DNA from: Actinomadura bangladeshensis
Lineage (GTDB): Bacteria > Actinomycetota > Actinomycetes > Streptosporangiales > Streptosporangiaceae
Assembly (NCBI RefSeq): GCF_004348335.1
Contig: NZ_SMJW01000009.1
Span: 1 to 64,000, forward strand
Reading direction: 5' to 3'
DNA length: 64,000 nt
Positions 41,484-50,085 of this stretch are shown piece by piece. Position 1 is the stretch's first letter; every line of letters begins with the position of its first letter. Position numbers and translations under genes: made by a program. The notes under the pieces are model-generated. The model saw only the letters and a program-made list of their open reading frames with translations. It ran no database searches and was not told where the DNA came from.

Positions 41484-43513
41484 ATGGACGAATCCCGGCT
41501 GCGCGACCGGCTCGCGGACCTCACCCTCCAGGAGAAGGTCCACCTGCTCACCGGTGACGGATTCTGGACCCTGCGCCCCATCCCCCGGATCGGGTTGCGG
41601 GGTCTCGTCATGTCGGACGGGCCGTCCGGCGTGCGGGGCACGGCCTGGGACGAGCGGAGCACGAGCCTGCTGTTCCCGAACCCGACGGCGCTCGCCGCGG
41701 CGTGGGATCCCGGACTCGCGGAGCGGATCGGGCGGCTGAACGGCGCGCAGGCGCGCGACAAGGGCGTGCACGTCCAGCTCGCGCCGACGGTCAACCTGCA
41801 CCGGACGCCGCTGGGCGGACGGCACTTCGAGAACTACTCCGAGGACCCGCTGCTCACTGCGCGCATCGGCGCCGCGTTCGTGCGCGGGGTCCAGTCGGCG
41901 GGCGTCGCGGCGGCGGTGAAGCACTTCGTCGGCAACGACTCCGAGACCGCCCGCATGTCCTACGACGCGCGCATCGGCGGGGACGCCCTGGGCGAGGTGT
42001 ACCTGCGCCCGTTCGAGGAGGCCGTGAAGGCGGGCGCGTGGGCGGTGATGGCCGCGTACAACAAGGTCAACGGCACGTCCATGACGGAGAACCGCGAGCT
42101 GCTGACCGGCGTGCTGAAGGAGCGCTGGGGGTTCGACGGCGTCCTGGTCTCCGACTGGACGGCGATCCGCTCCACCGAGGCGAGTGCCGAAGCGGGCATG
42201 GACGTGGAGATGCCGGGCCTGCCCACCAGCCCGTGGCGGGACAGGCTCGTCGACGCCGTCCGCGCGGGAAGGGTCGCCGAGGAGCTGATCGACGACAAGG
42301 TGCTGCGCGTCCTGCGGCTGGCCGCGCGGGTGGGCGCGCTCGACGGCCTTCCCGGCCCGGCGCCGGTGAGCGCGGGGTGCGGCTGGAGTTCTTCGGGGCC
42401 GGCGGCGCCCTGATCGAGTCGCAGCACCGCAGGGCGGCGCATTTCGTCTTCCTCGGCGGGATCCCCGGGGGCACCGCCCGGATCGTCGCCCGGACCCTGA
42501 TGGCGCCGGCCGAGGACGGCGTCCACACGTTCGCGATCGCGGGCGCCGGCGAGTACGAGCTGCGCGTTGGCGAGACCCTGGCGGCGGTGACGCCGGATCC
42601 CGGCCACGGCGATCCGGTGGAGGCGCTGCTGCGTCCGCCCGAGCACCGGATCGAGGTCGAGCTGAAGGCGGGCACGGCCGTTCCGGTCGAGTTGCGCTGC
42701 ACCCACGCGCCCGGACGGTTCGGGACGGCGTTCGGTATCGGCCACCACGCCCCGCACCTGGACGAGGACGACGCGCTCGCCGCCGCGGTGGCCGCCGCCC
42801 GCGACGCCGAGGCCGCCGTCGTGGTCGTCGGGACGAACGACGACGTGGAGAGCGAGGGCTTCGACCGCACGACCCTCGCCCTGCCCGGCCGCCAGGACGA
42901 GCTGGTCTCCGCCGTCGCCGCCGCCAATCCGCGCACCATCGTGGTGGTGAACGCGGGCGCGCCGGTGCTGATGCCCTGGCGGGAGGAGGTCGCCGCCGTG
43001 CTGTGGGCGTGGCTGCCGGGCCAGGAGGGCGGCGACGCGGTCGCGGACGTCCTCACCGGCGCGGCCGAGCCGGGCGGGCGGCTGCCCACCACGTTCCCCG
43101 CGTCGCACGACGGCGTCCTGTCGCCGGTACCGGCCGAGGACGGGACGCTGCCCTATGCCGAGGGCACCGCGATCGGCTACCGGCATTACGCGCCCGGCCA
43201 GGTCGCGTACCCGTTCGGGCACGGGCTCGGCTACACGACCTGGGAGTACGTGTCGGTCGCGGTCTCGGGCGATGCGGCCGAGGTGACCGTCCGCAACACC
43301 GGGAGCCGGGCCGGGCGCGAGGTCGTCCAGTGCTACGCCGTCGCGGACGGGACGGTCCGGCTCGCGGGCTTCGCCGCCGCCGAGGCCGCCCCCGGCGACG
43401 CAGTCACGGTCCGGGTCGCGCTGGACGAGCGGGCCCCCGTCCCGTGCGTGCTCTGGGCGGGCCGGTCGGTCACCGACCTTCGAATCAGCACAACTCGGAC
43501 AGACATTGGATAG
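41484..43513 (+). pseudogene. GH3 beta-glucosidase broken by deletion and frame change
   Basis: The N-terminal TIM barrel is intact in one frame (41484 to about 42370): FPNPTALAAAWDPGL, VKHFVGNDSETARMSYD, and the nucleophile Asp in VLVSDWTA. That frame stops at 42413. Near 42370 homology jumps to another frame, which encodes the PA14-like region (HRRAAHFVFLGGIPGG), the acid/base Glu region ESEGFDRTTLALPGRQ, and a fibronectin-like end to 43513. The first part of the alpha/beta sandwich, about 100 residues usually lying before PA14, is missing at the junction. So both a deletion and a frame change separate the halves. A GTG near 42376 could start the second half, but it would be an incomplete domain. 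It is probably non-functional. Confidence 0.8.
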
Positions 43514-43572
43514 TGCCGGTATCCAATCCCCCGCCCTCGCTACCGTTGGCCCCCGGTGGAGGGGGTTCGACG

Positions 43573-44202
43573 GTGCAGATCTCCGAGCTCAGCGATCGGA
43601 GCGGGCTGACGGTTCAGACGATCAAGTTCTACATCCGGGAGGGCCTGCTCCCCAAGGGCTCGGCGGTGAGCGCGACCCGCTCGGAGTACGACGGCCGGCA
43701 CCTGGAGCGGCTGCGGCTGATCAACGCGCTGCGCGAGGTCGGTGACCTGCCGGTCGCGGCGATCCAGCGGATCATCGAGGCCGTCGAGGACGACCGGGTC
43801 GGCCTGCACGACCTGTTCGCCACCGCCCGGCACGCGATCGGCCCGCACGTCGCGGCGCCGCACGACCCGCACTGGCGCGCCGCCCGCGAGGACGTCGACG
43901 CCCTCGTCCTCGAACTCGGCTGGACCGTCGGCGCGGACGCCCCGGCCCGCGACCTGCTCGCGCACACCTTCACGGCGCTGCGCCGCCTCGGCTACCCGAT
44001 CACGCTCAAGGACCTGCGGCCCTACGTGCGGGCCGCCGCCGGCGTCGCCGAGCACGAGATCGGCCGGGTCGCGGGCGGGGCGCCGCGCGGCCGGGCCGCC
44101 CACGCGCTGCTCGTCTCGACCGTCCTCTACGAGCAGGTCCTCACGGCCCTGCACCGGCTGGCCCAGGAGGACGCCTCGGCCCGCCGCTTCGGCGCCGGCT
44201 GA
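43573..44202 (+). CDS. MerR-family transcriptional regulator
   Basis: 209 residues. The N-terminal winged helix (ISELSDRSGLTVQTIKFYIR, EGLLPKGSAVSATRSEYD) is a standard MerR domain. The C-terminal region (about 90-209) is all-helical with no metal-binding cysteines, which suggests a small-molecule or protein input. GGAGGGGG precedes the GTG at 43573. It lies downstream of the broken GH3 gene on the same strand and may once have regulated it. Confidence 0.85.
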   Translation: MQISELSDRSGLTVQTIKFYIREGLLPKGSAVSATRSEYDGRHLERLRLINALREVGDLPVAAIQRIIEAVEDDRVGLHDLFATARHAIGPHVAAPHDPHWRAAREDVDALVLELGWTVGADAPARDLLAHTFTALRRLGYPITLKDLRPYVRAAAGVAEHEIGRVAGGAPRGRAAHALLVSTVLYEQVLTALHRLAQEDASARRFGAG

Positions 44203-44289
44203 CCCCGCCACCAGGCATTCCCGAGATAATCAATCGGAATTGGCATTCATGGGCGACATTAAGGCATTAAGTTTCATCGCCTAATATGA

Positions 44290-44682
44290 ATGGCGATGAC
44301 CGCGACAGAGGGCCGCAACCCGGGCGGCAGGTGGACCGACCGCCTGCTCGCCGAGGGCAGCGATCCCGATCCCCGCTTCACGCTCGCCAACGAGCGCACG
44401 TTCCTGGCCTGGATCCGGACGGCGCTGGCGCTCATCGCGGGCGGCATCGGCGTCGCGCTCGCCGGCGACTTCGTCGGGCCGGTGCTGCGGCACGGCCTCG
44501 CGGTCGTGTTCGCCGCGACCGGCGCGCTCGTCGCCGCGCTCGCGTTCCGCCGCTGGCTGCGCACCGAGCGGGCGCTGCGCCGCGAGGAGACGCTGCCGCC
44601 GCCCGTGCTCGCACCGGTCATGGCCTACGGCATCGCGATCGCCTCGATCGTCCTGCTGGTCGCCATCCTGGTCACCCAGTGA
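44290..44682 (+). CDS. YidH/DUF202 family membrane protein
   Basis: 130 residues, three hydrophobic helices. The family motif RFTLANERTFLAWIRTALAL leads into the first helix. The function is unknown. The ATG at 44290 is given, but the second in-frame ATG (44296) lies 8 bases after a TAATAT element (44282-44287) and would fit a leaderless start. Its stop overlaps the start of a second DUF202 gene (GTGA). Confidence 0.88.
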   Translation: MAMTATEGRNPGGRWTDRLLAEGSDPDPRFTLANERTFLAWIRTALALIAGGIGVALAGDFVGPVLRHGLAVVFAATGALVAALAFRRWLRTERALRREETLPPPVLAPVMAYGIAIASIVLLVAILVTQ

Positions 44683-45002
44683 AGCCCGGCCGTCCGGGCG
44701 GGCTCGGGGACCGCGGGGCGCAGCCGGAGCGGACGGCGCTCGCCTGGTCGCGCACCACCCTCTCGCTGATCGTCGCGGGGCTGCTGTGCGTGCGGTTCGC
44801 GCCCTCGGCGCCCGGCGCGGCCACCGCGGCGGCGGTCGTCTGCGGCGGCGCCGCGCTGCTGCTGCGCCGCAGCCGGGCCGGCCTGCGCGCCCGGCGGCAC
44901 CAGGTCCCCGCCGGGCGCGGCGCCGCCGACCCGGTCTCCGTCCTGCTCATGACGGGCCTCGCGCTGCTCCTCGCCGCGGTGACGCTCCTCTTCGCCTTCT
45001 GA
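44679..45002 (+). CDS. Second DUF202 family membrane protein
   Basis: 107 residues with the short DUF202 motif RTALAWSRTTLSLIVAGLL and two to three hydrophobic helices. It starts with a GTG that overlaps the stop of the preceding YidH gene, so the two are made together and may form a complex. The function is unknown. Tandem DUF202 pairs of this kind occur in other actinobacteria. Confidence 0.83.
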   Translation: MKPGRPGGLGDRGAQPERTALAWSRTTLSLIVAGLLCVRFAPSAPGAATAAAVVCGGAALLLRRSRAGLRARRHQVPAGRGAADPVSVLLMTGLALLLAAVTLLFAF

Positions 45003-45083
45003 GACCCATGCGCGTCTCGCATGCCTGCCGTGCGAACTCTTCGCTGGTGTCATGGCTGTACGGCGCTTAACGTCGATTCCGCC

Positions 45084-46319
45084 ATGACAAGAATCGCTTT
45101 TCTCGGACTGGGGCGCATGGGCGCCCCCATGGCCGGGCGGCTCCTGGCCGCCGGTCATGACGTATCCGTATGGAACCGGACACCCGGCAGGGCCGCACCG
45201 CTCGCGGGGGCCGGCGCCGCCGTGCACGCCACGCCCGCAGAGGCCGCCGCGGGCCGCGACCTGGTGATCACCATGCTCACCGACGCGGACGCCGTCGAGG
45301 ACGTCCTGTTCGGGCCCGGCGGCGGGGGCGGCGCCGTCCGGGCGCTGGAGCCCGGCGCCGTGATCGCCGACATGTCCACGATCGGCCCGGACGCCGTACG
45401 CCGCGTCCGGGACCGGCTGCCCGCGGGCATCGGCCACGTCGACGCGCCCGTCTCCGGGAGCGTCCCGCAGGCGGAGGCGGGCGAACTGGTGATCCTCGCC
45501 GGCGCCGCGGACGCCGACCTGGCGCGCTGCGCGGCCGCGTTCGAGGCGCTCGGAACCGTCCGGCACGTCGGCCCGCCCGGCTCCGGCGCCGCGCTGAAGG
45601 TGGTGGTCAACAGCGTGCTCGTCGGCAACGTCGCCGTCCTCGGCGAGGCGCTCGCCATCGCCGACCGGCTCGGCGTCGACACCGGCCTCGCCCTGGACGC
45701 CCTGTCCCGCACCAGCCCGCAGGCCCGGCGGCTGCTGGACGGCGCCGGCCCGCCCCGCTTCACCCTCGCCCTCGCCGCCAAGGACCTCGCCCTCGCCCTC
45801 GGCGGTTCCGGGCGACCGGGCGTCCTCTCGGCCGTCCGGTCCCGGACGGAGAGCGCGCTCGCCGCCGGGCTCGCCTCCGAAGACCTCACCGCACTCGCAG
45901 ACCACATCAGGAGAACCGCACACATGCGCGTCACCCTCGGCAACCCGGCGACCGTCCCCGCGCCGCCGAACCCCGCCTACTCCCACACCGCGTACGTCAC
46001 GCAGGGGCCGATGCTGTACGTGTCGGGGCAGATCGCGCTGGACGAGAACGGCGAGGTGGACGCCCCCGGCGACATGACCCGCCAGTCGGAGGTCGTGATG
46101 TCGCTGCTCGAACGCATCCTCGCCGCGCACGGCGCGGGCTTCGGCGACGTCGTCGGCATCCGCTCGTTCCTCACCGACATCGACCTGCGCGCCGAGTACG
46201 GGGCCGTCCGGGCGCGGTACTTCACCGGCGCGCCGCCGACCAGCACGACCGTCGAGGTGCCCCGCCTCTTCCACCCGGACGCCCTGCTCGAGGTCGAGAT
46301 CGTCGCCGCGGTCCCCTGA
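45084..46319 (+). CDS. Beta-hydroxyacid dehydrogenase fused to a RidA-like domain
   Basis: 411 residues in one uninterrupted frame. Residues 1-280 are an NAD-binding HIBADH-like dehydrogenase: FLGLGRMGAPMAG at the N-terminus, DAPVSGSVPQAEAGEL, and catalytic Lys in GAALKVVVNSV. Residues 281-411 are a YjgF/RidA domain (PAYSHTAYVTQGPMLYVSGQ, then GIRSFLTDIDLRAEYG). The Arg of the RidA PARS motif is replaced (PPTSTTVEV), so archetypal 2-aminoacrylate deaminase activity is doubtful. At the junction AGGAG lies 10 bases before the in-frame ATG at 45924, so free RidA domain may also be made. It is convergent with a LysR gene. No stop codon separates the parts. Confidence 0.85.
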   Translation: MTRIAFLGLGRMGAPMAGRLLAAGHDVSVWNRTPGRAAPLAGAGAAVHATPAEAAAGRDLVITMLTDADAVEDVLFGPGGGGGAVRALEPGAVIADMSTIGPDAVRRVRDRLPAGIGHVDAPVSGSVPQAEAGELVILAGAADADLARCAAAFEALGTVRHVGPPGSGAALKVVVNSVLVGNVAVLGEALAIADRLGVDTGLALDALSRTSPQARRLLDGAGPPRFTLALAAKDLALALGGSGRPGVLSAVRSRTESALAAGLASEDLTALADHIRRTAHMRVTLGNPATVPAPPNPAYSHTAYVTQGPMLYVSGQIALDENGEVDAPGDMTRQSEVVMSLLERILAAHGAGFGDVVGIRSFLTDIDLRAEYGAVRARYFTGAPPTSTTVEVPRLFHPDALLEVEIVAAVP

Positions 46320-46322
46320 CCG

Positions 46323-47237
46323 CTAGGGCCGCAGGTCCCCGGCCGCCTCCCGCAGGTCCGCGAGGAACGCGGTGGCGGCCGGGGACCTGCGCGCGTGCCG
46401 GCCCACCGCCGCGTAGACGGAGCGGCGCGGCCCGCGGCCCGACGCCACCGCGCGCAGCACGACGCCGTCCCGCGCGAGGGCGGTGGCCGCGAGCGCGGGC
46501 ACGAGCGTCACGCCGAACCCCGCCGCGACCAGGCCCAGCTTGGAGATCCACTCGGCGACCCGCAGCGGCGTCTGCGGGACGAACCCGGCCGCCTCGCACC
46601 GGGCGCGCAGCGCGGCGACCGCCTCCGGGTCGTCGGCCACGATCCACGGCTCGTCCGCAAGCTCGCGCAGCGGGACGCGGTCGCGCCCGGCGAGCCGGTG
46701 CCCGGCCGGCAGCGCGACCAGCAGCGCGTCGTCCAGCAGCGCCACCAGGTTCTCGGCGTCGATCGACGGATGCTTGTGCGTACTGACCAGCGCGATGTCG
46801 AGGTCTCCCGCCTCCAGCATCGGCAGCAGCCGCTCGGTCGTCCCCTCGCGCAGCACCGCCCGCACACCCGGGTGCCGCTCCCGGAAGCGGGCGAGGGCGC
46901 GCGGCACGAGCGCGGCGTTGGCGGTCGGGAACGCGCCGATCCGCAGCGTCCCGGTGTCGAGGCGGCGCAGCCCGTCGAGGGCGCGGGCGGTGTCGGCGAG
47001 CCGGTCGAGGAGGGCGCGGGCGTGCGGCAGCAGGTACTCCCCCGCCGGGGTCGGCCGGACGCCGCGGGCGCCGCGCGCGAACAGCTCGACGCCGCAGACG
47101 TCCTCCAGCGCCGCGATCTGCCGGGAGACCGCCGACTGCGTGTAGCCGCCGGCGGCCGCGGCGGCGGTGAACGAACCGAGTTCGGCGACGGCGACGAACG
47201 TCCGCAGCAGTACCGGATCGAGGGCCTCAGCGCGCAT
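46323..47237 (-). CDS. LysR-family transcriptional regulator
   Basis: 304 residues. The N-terminal helix-turn-helix is typical (LLRTFVAVAELGSFTAAAAA, GGYTQSAVSRQIAALE), and the C-terminal periplasmic-binding-like effector domain is complete. The ATG at 47237 starts MRAEALDPVLL, the standard LysR beginning. It is divergent from the SAM hydrolase gene (106 bases between starts) and convergent with the dehydrogenase-RidA gene, so either could be its target. The divergent arrangement favours the SAM hydrolase. Confidence 0.9.
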   Translation of the reverse strand: MRAEALDPVLLRTFVAVAELGSFTAAAAAGGYTQSAVSRQIAALEDVCGVELFARGARGVRPTPAGEYLLPHARALLDRLADTARALDGLRRLDTGTLRIGAFPTANAALVPRALARFRERHPGVRAVLREGTTERLLPMLEAGDLDIALVSTHKHPSIDAENLVALLDDALLVALPAGHRLAGRDRVPLRELADEPWIVADDPEAVAALRARCEAAGFVPQTPLRVAEWISKLGLVAAGFGVTLVPALAATALARDGVVLRAVASGRGPRRSVYAAVGRHARRSPAATAFLADLREAAGDLRP

Positions 47238-47343
47238 CCTGTGAAGGATACGAGGCCGCCGCGATGCCGGGGTGATCCATCGGCTTGGTACCCTTCTGCC
47301 CTCACCCTCCGTCATCCCCGCAGGTCCGCGCCGAGGTCGCCCC

Positions 47344-48171
47344 ATGTCCGAGAGCCGTCCGTTCGTCAGCCTGGCGACCGATTTCGGCGCCGCCTACACC
47401 GCCATCTGCGCCGGCGTCGTGTCCAGGATCGCGCCGGCGGCGAACGTGCTCGTGCTGAGCGACGAGATCACCCCGTTCGACGTGCGCGAGGGCGCGATGC
47501 TGCTGCGGCAGGCGCTCCCCTACCTCCCGGTCGGCGTCCACACCGGGATCGTCGACCCCGGCGTCGGCACGCCGCGCCGCCCGGTCGCGGTCGAGACCGG
47601 GCGCGGGGACCTGCTCGTCGGCCCCGACAACGGGCTGCTCGTCCCGGCCGCCGAGAAGCTCGGCGGCGTCGTCCGGGCGCACGCGCTGGAGAACCCCGCC
47701 TACCGGCTGCCGGAGGTGTCGACGTCCTTCCACGGCCGCGACATCTTCTCCCCCGCCGCCGCGCACCTCGCGAACGGCCTCGACGCGGCCGAGCTCGGCG
47801 CGCCGGTCGAACTCCTCCCGCTGGACCTCCCGGCCCCGGTGGCCGGCGAGGGCGAGCTGACCGCCCCGGTCCTCTACACCGACCGGTTCGGCAGCCTGGT
47901 CCTCGGCGCCGAGCCCGCCGACCTCGCCGCCGCGTTCGGCGAGCTCGCGCCCGGCACCCCGCTGGACGCCGCCTGGACCGTTCCCGAACCCGGCTCGGCA
48001 CGCCTCACGTTCGAGGAGACCTTCGGCGCCGTCGCACCCGGCGAGCCGCTGCTGTGGGTCGACTCGTCCGGCTGGCTCGGCCTCGCCGTCAACCAGGGCT
48101 CGGCCACCGACGCCCTCGGCCTGGCGGGCGTGCGGACCCTCACCCTGCGCGCCGCCACCCCCCGCCTCTGA
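47344..48171 (+). CDS. SAM hydroxide adenosyltransferase (DUF62)
   Basis: 275 residues. It is homologous to fluorinase and chlorinase but of the hydrolytic subgroup, which converts S-adenosylmethionine and water to adenosine and methionine. The Asp-Arg-His triad of the hydrolytic type is present: D71 and R78 in DPGVGTPRRP and H130 in SFHGRD. The spacing is identical to the D68/R75/H127 triad I remember for the archaeal enzyme. LATDFG at the N-terminus and PDNGLL are family motifs. The start MSESRPF at 47344 was chosen by homology. Confidence 0.9.
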   Translation: MSESRPFVSLATDFGAAYTAICAGVVSRIAPAANVLVLSDEITPFDVREGAMLLRQALPYLPVGVHTGIVDPGVGTPRRPVAVETGRGDLLVGPDNGLLVPAAEKLGGVVRAHALENPAYRLPEVSTSFHGRDIFSPAAAHLANGLDAAELGAPVELLPLDLPAPVAGEGELTAPVLYTDRFGSLVLGAEPADLAAAFGELAPGTPLDAAWTVPEPGSARLTFEETFGAVAPGEPLLWVDSSGWLGLAVNQGSATDALGLAGVRTLTLRAATPRL

Positions 48172-48197
48172 CCAGGAGAAGCCCGCTGCAGGCACTC

Positions 48198-48269
48198 GTG
48201 AACCGCCGCCGCCCGTCGGCCGTCCTGACCGGACCGGCCGCCCTCGCCGTCACCGCCTGCGCCCCGTAG
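48198..48269 (+). pseudogene. Truncated lipoprotein signal-peptide remnant
   Basis: A 23-codon frame reading MNRRRPSAVLTGPAALAVTACAP then stop. It has a basic N-terminus, a hydrophobic core and a lipobox-like AVTAC, but terminates two residues after the cysteine. It looks like the front end of a lost lipoprotein gene. It could also be a chance frame in GC-rich DNA. Confidence 0.35.
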
Positions 48270-48305
48270 GAGGTCGACGCCGCCGCCTGTAGGAGACTGG
48301 TCGCC

Positions 48306-48707
48306 GTGGAGGATCTCGACGTGGTGGCGTGGGTGCAGGTGTCGGACGGCCGCATGCTCGCCGTCCGTTCTCGCGGGCGTGACCTGCTCTACCTGCCGGG
48401 CGGCAAGCGGGAGCCGGGCGAGGACGACTGGTCGGCCCTGTCCCGCGAGGTCCGGGAGGAGCTCGATCTGGAGCTCGACCGGCCGTCCTTCCGGGAGCTG
48501 GGCGTCGTCCGGGCGCCCGCCCATGACCAGCCCGCCTTCACCCATGTCCGCATGGCGTGCTTCACCGCCTCCTACCGCGGCGCCATGACGGCCGCCGGGG
48601 AGGTCGACGAATTCGTCTACGTGGGACGCGGGGACCGGCGTCTGCTCGCGCCCGCGGCCCGGGCGGCGCTCGACCTCGCCGGGGAGCACGGCCTGCTCAC
48701 GTCGTGA
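48306..48707 (+). CDS. Nudix hydrolase
   Basis: 133 residues. The Nudix box is complete (GGKREPGEDDWSALSREVREE followed by a hydrophobic residue), giving the Mg-binding helix of enzymes that cleave nucleoside diphosphate derivatives. The substrate cannot be told. The GTG start at 48306 follows TAGGAG. Its 3' end overlaps the convergent nuoN gene by 11 bases. Confidence 0.88.
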   Translation: MEDLDVVAWVQVSDGRMLAVRSRGRDLLYLPGGKREPGEDDWSALSREVREELDLELDRPSFRELGVVRAPAHDQPAFTHVRMACFTASYRGAMTAAGEVDEFVYVGRGDRRLLAPAARAALDLAGEHGLLTS

Positions 48708-50076
48708 GCGCGAGGCCGCTGCCGATCCCGAGGGCCAGCGAGAACAGCGCGGCGGCGACGGCCACCGCGCGGGCGCCGGCGGCCGGGCGGGACGGTCCGT
48801 CCGGCCGCCGGAACAGCGGGACGATCCAGCGCAGGTAGTAGAAGACGCTCGCGACCGAGTTCACGGCGGCGACCACGGCGAGCCAGCCGTAGCCGCCGTC
48901 CAGGGCCGCGCCGAACATCAGGACCTTCCCGACGAACACGGCGGTCGGCGGGGTGCCGACGAAGCCGAGCAGGCAGACGACCAGCGACAGCCCGAGCAGC
49001 GGGGAGCCGCGCATCAGCCCGGCGTACCCGGCGAGGTCGTCGCGCCCGTGGGCGAGGACGACCGCGAAGGCGCCCAGGTTCGTCACCGCGTAGGCGGCGA
49101 CGTAGTACAGCAGCGCGGGCTCGGCGAGGCCGGTGCGTCCGGCCATCGTGACCGGGACGAGCAGGTAGCCCGCCTGACTGACGGTCGAGTAGGCCAGCAG
49201 GCGCCGGACGTTGTCCTGCCCGAACGCGGCGAGGTTGCCGAGCGTCATCGTGACCGCCGCGACGACGGCCACGAGCGCCGCCCATCCGGCGGCGCCCGGC
49301 GGGAGCGCCTCGGCGGCGAACCGGTAGAGGGCGGCGAACGCCCCGATCTTCGGGACGGTCGTGACGAACGCGGCGATGGCGGGCGGGGCGCCCTCGGTGA
49401 CGTCCGGTACCCAGAAGTGGCCGGGGACGGCGCCCGCCTTGAACAGCAGCCCGGCGAGCAGCGCGACGACGCCGACGGCGACGGCCGCCGGCGGGGCGCC
49501 GGACAGCCCGGCGCGCAGCACCGGGTAGTCGGTGCCGCGCCCCACCCCGAACAGCAGCGTGACCCCCGCGAGCATGAAGACACCGAGCAGCGCGCTCATG
49601 AGGTAGTACTTCAGCGCGGCCTCGGTGCCGGGCGCGTCCTTGGCGAAACCGGCGAGGGCGTAGGCGGGGATGCTCGCCAGCAGGTACGCCGCGACCAGCA
49701 CCAGCAGGTCGGAGGCGGCGCCCAGCACGATCGCGCCGAGCGCCGCCAGCAGGATCAGGACGTAGTGCTCGCTCTCCCGGGGATGGTCGCGCACCCGACC
49801 GGCGGCCAGGACCAGTACGCCGAGGGTCGCGCCGAGCACCGTGATCCGGGTGACGTGCGTGATCGGGTCGAGAGCGAGCGAGTCGAACACCGTCAGGTCG
49901 GCGCGGGTCGCGGCGACGCCGGCGACGGCCAGTCCGGCGACGAGCCCGGCCGCGCAGACCACCGCGACGCGCCACTGCCGCTCGCGGGGCAGGAAGAGCC
50001 CGTTGACCAGGCCGAGGACGGCGGCGATCAGCACGCACAGTTCGGGTGCGAGGTCGGCGGGGTTCTCGCTGGTCAC
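48697..50076 (-). CDS. nuoN: Complex I membrane subunit NuoN
   Basis: Antiporter-like proton-pumping subunit, 459 residues, about 13-14 helices. It carries the family pattern with the helix-break lysine region (AGLLFKAGAVPGHFWVPDV). It is the last gene of the reduced nuo operon, 9 bases after nuoM, with its stop overlapping the convergent Nudix gene. Confidence 0.92.
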   Translation of the reverse strand: MTSENPADLAPELCVLIAAVLGLVNGLFLPRERQWRVAVVCAAGLVAGLAVAGVAATRADLTVFDSLALDPITHVTRITVLGATLGVLVLAAGRVRDHPRESEHYVLILLAALGAIVLGAASDLLVLVAAYLLASIPAYALAGFAKDAPGTEAALKYYLMSALLGVFMLAGVTLLFGVGRGTDYPVLRAGLSGAPPAAVAVGVVALLAGLLFKAGAVPGHFWVPDVTEGAPPAIAAFVTTVPKIGAFAALYRFAAEALPPGAAGWAALVAVVAAVTMTLGNLAAFGQDNVRRLLAYSTVSQAGYLLVPVTMAGRTGLAEPALLYYVAAYAVTNLGAFAVVLAHGRDDLAGYAGLMRGSPLLGLSLVVCLLGFVGTPPTAVFVGKVLMFGAALDGGYGWLAVVAAVNSVASVFYYLRWIVPLFRRPDGPSRPAAGARAVAVAAALFSLALGIGSGLALTT

Positions 50077-50085
50077 CGTCCCGGG

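Noticed and set aside
47344-48171. Fluorinase or chlorinase (halide-dependent SAM enzyme)
   Set aside because: The Asp-Arg-His triad of the water-using subgroup is intact, so a SAM hydrolase is the better call.
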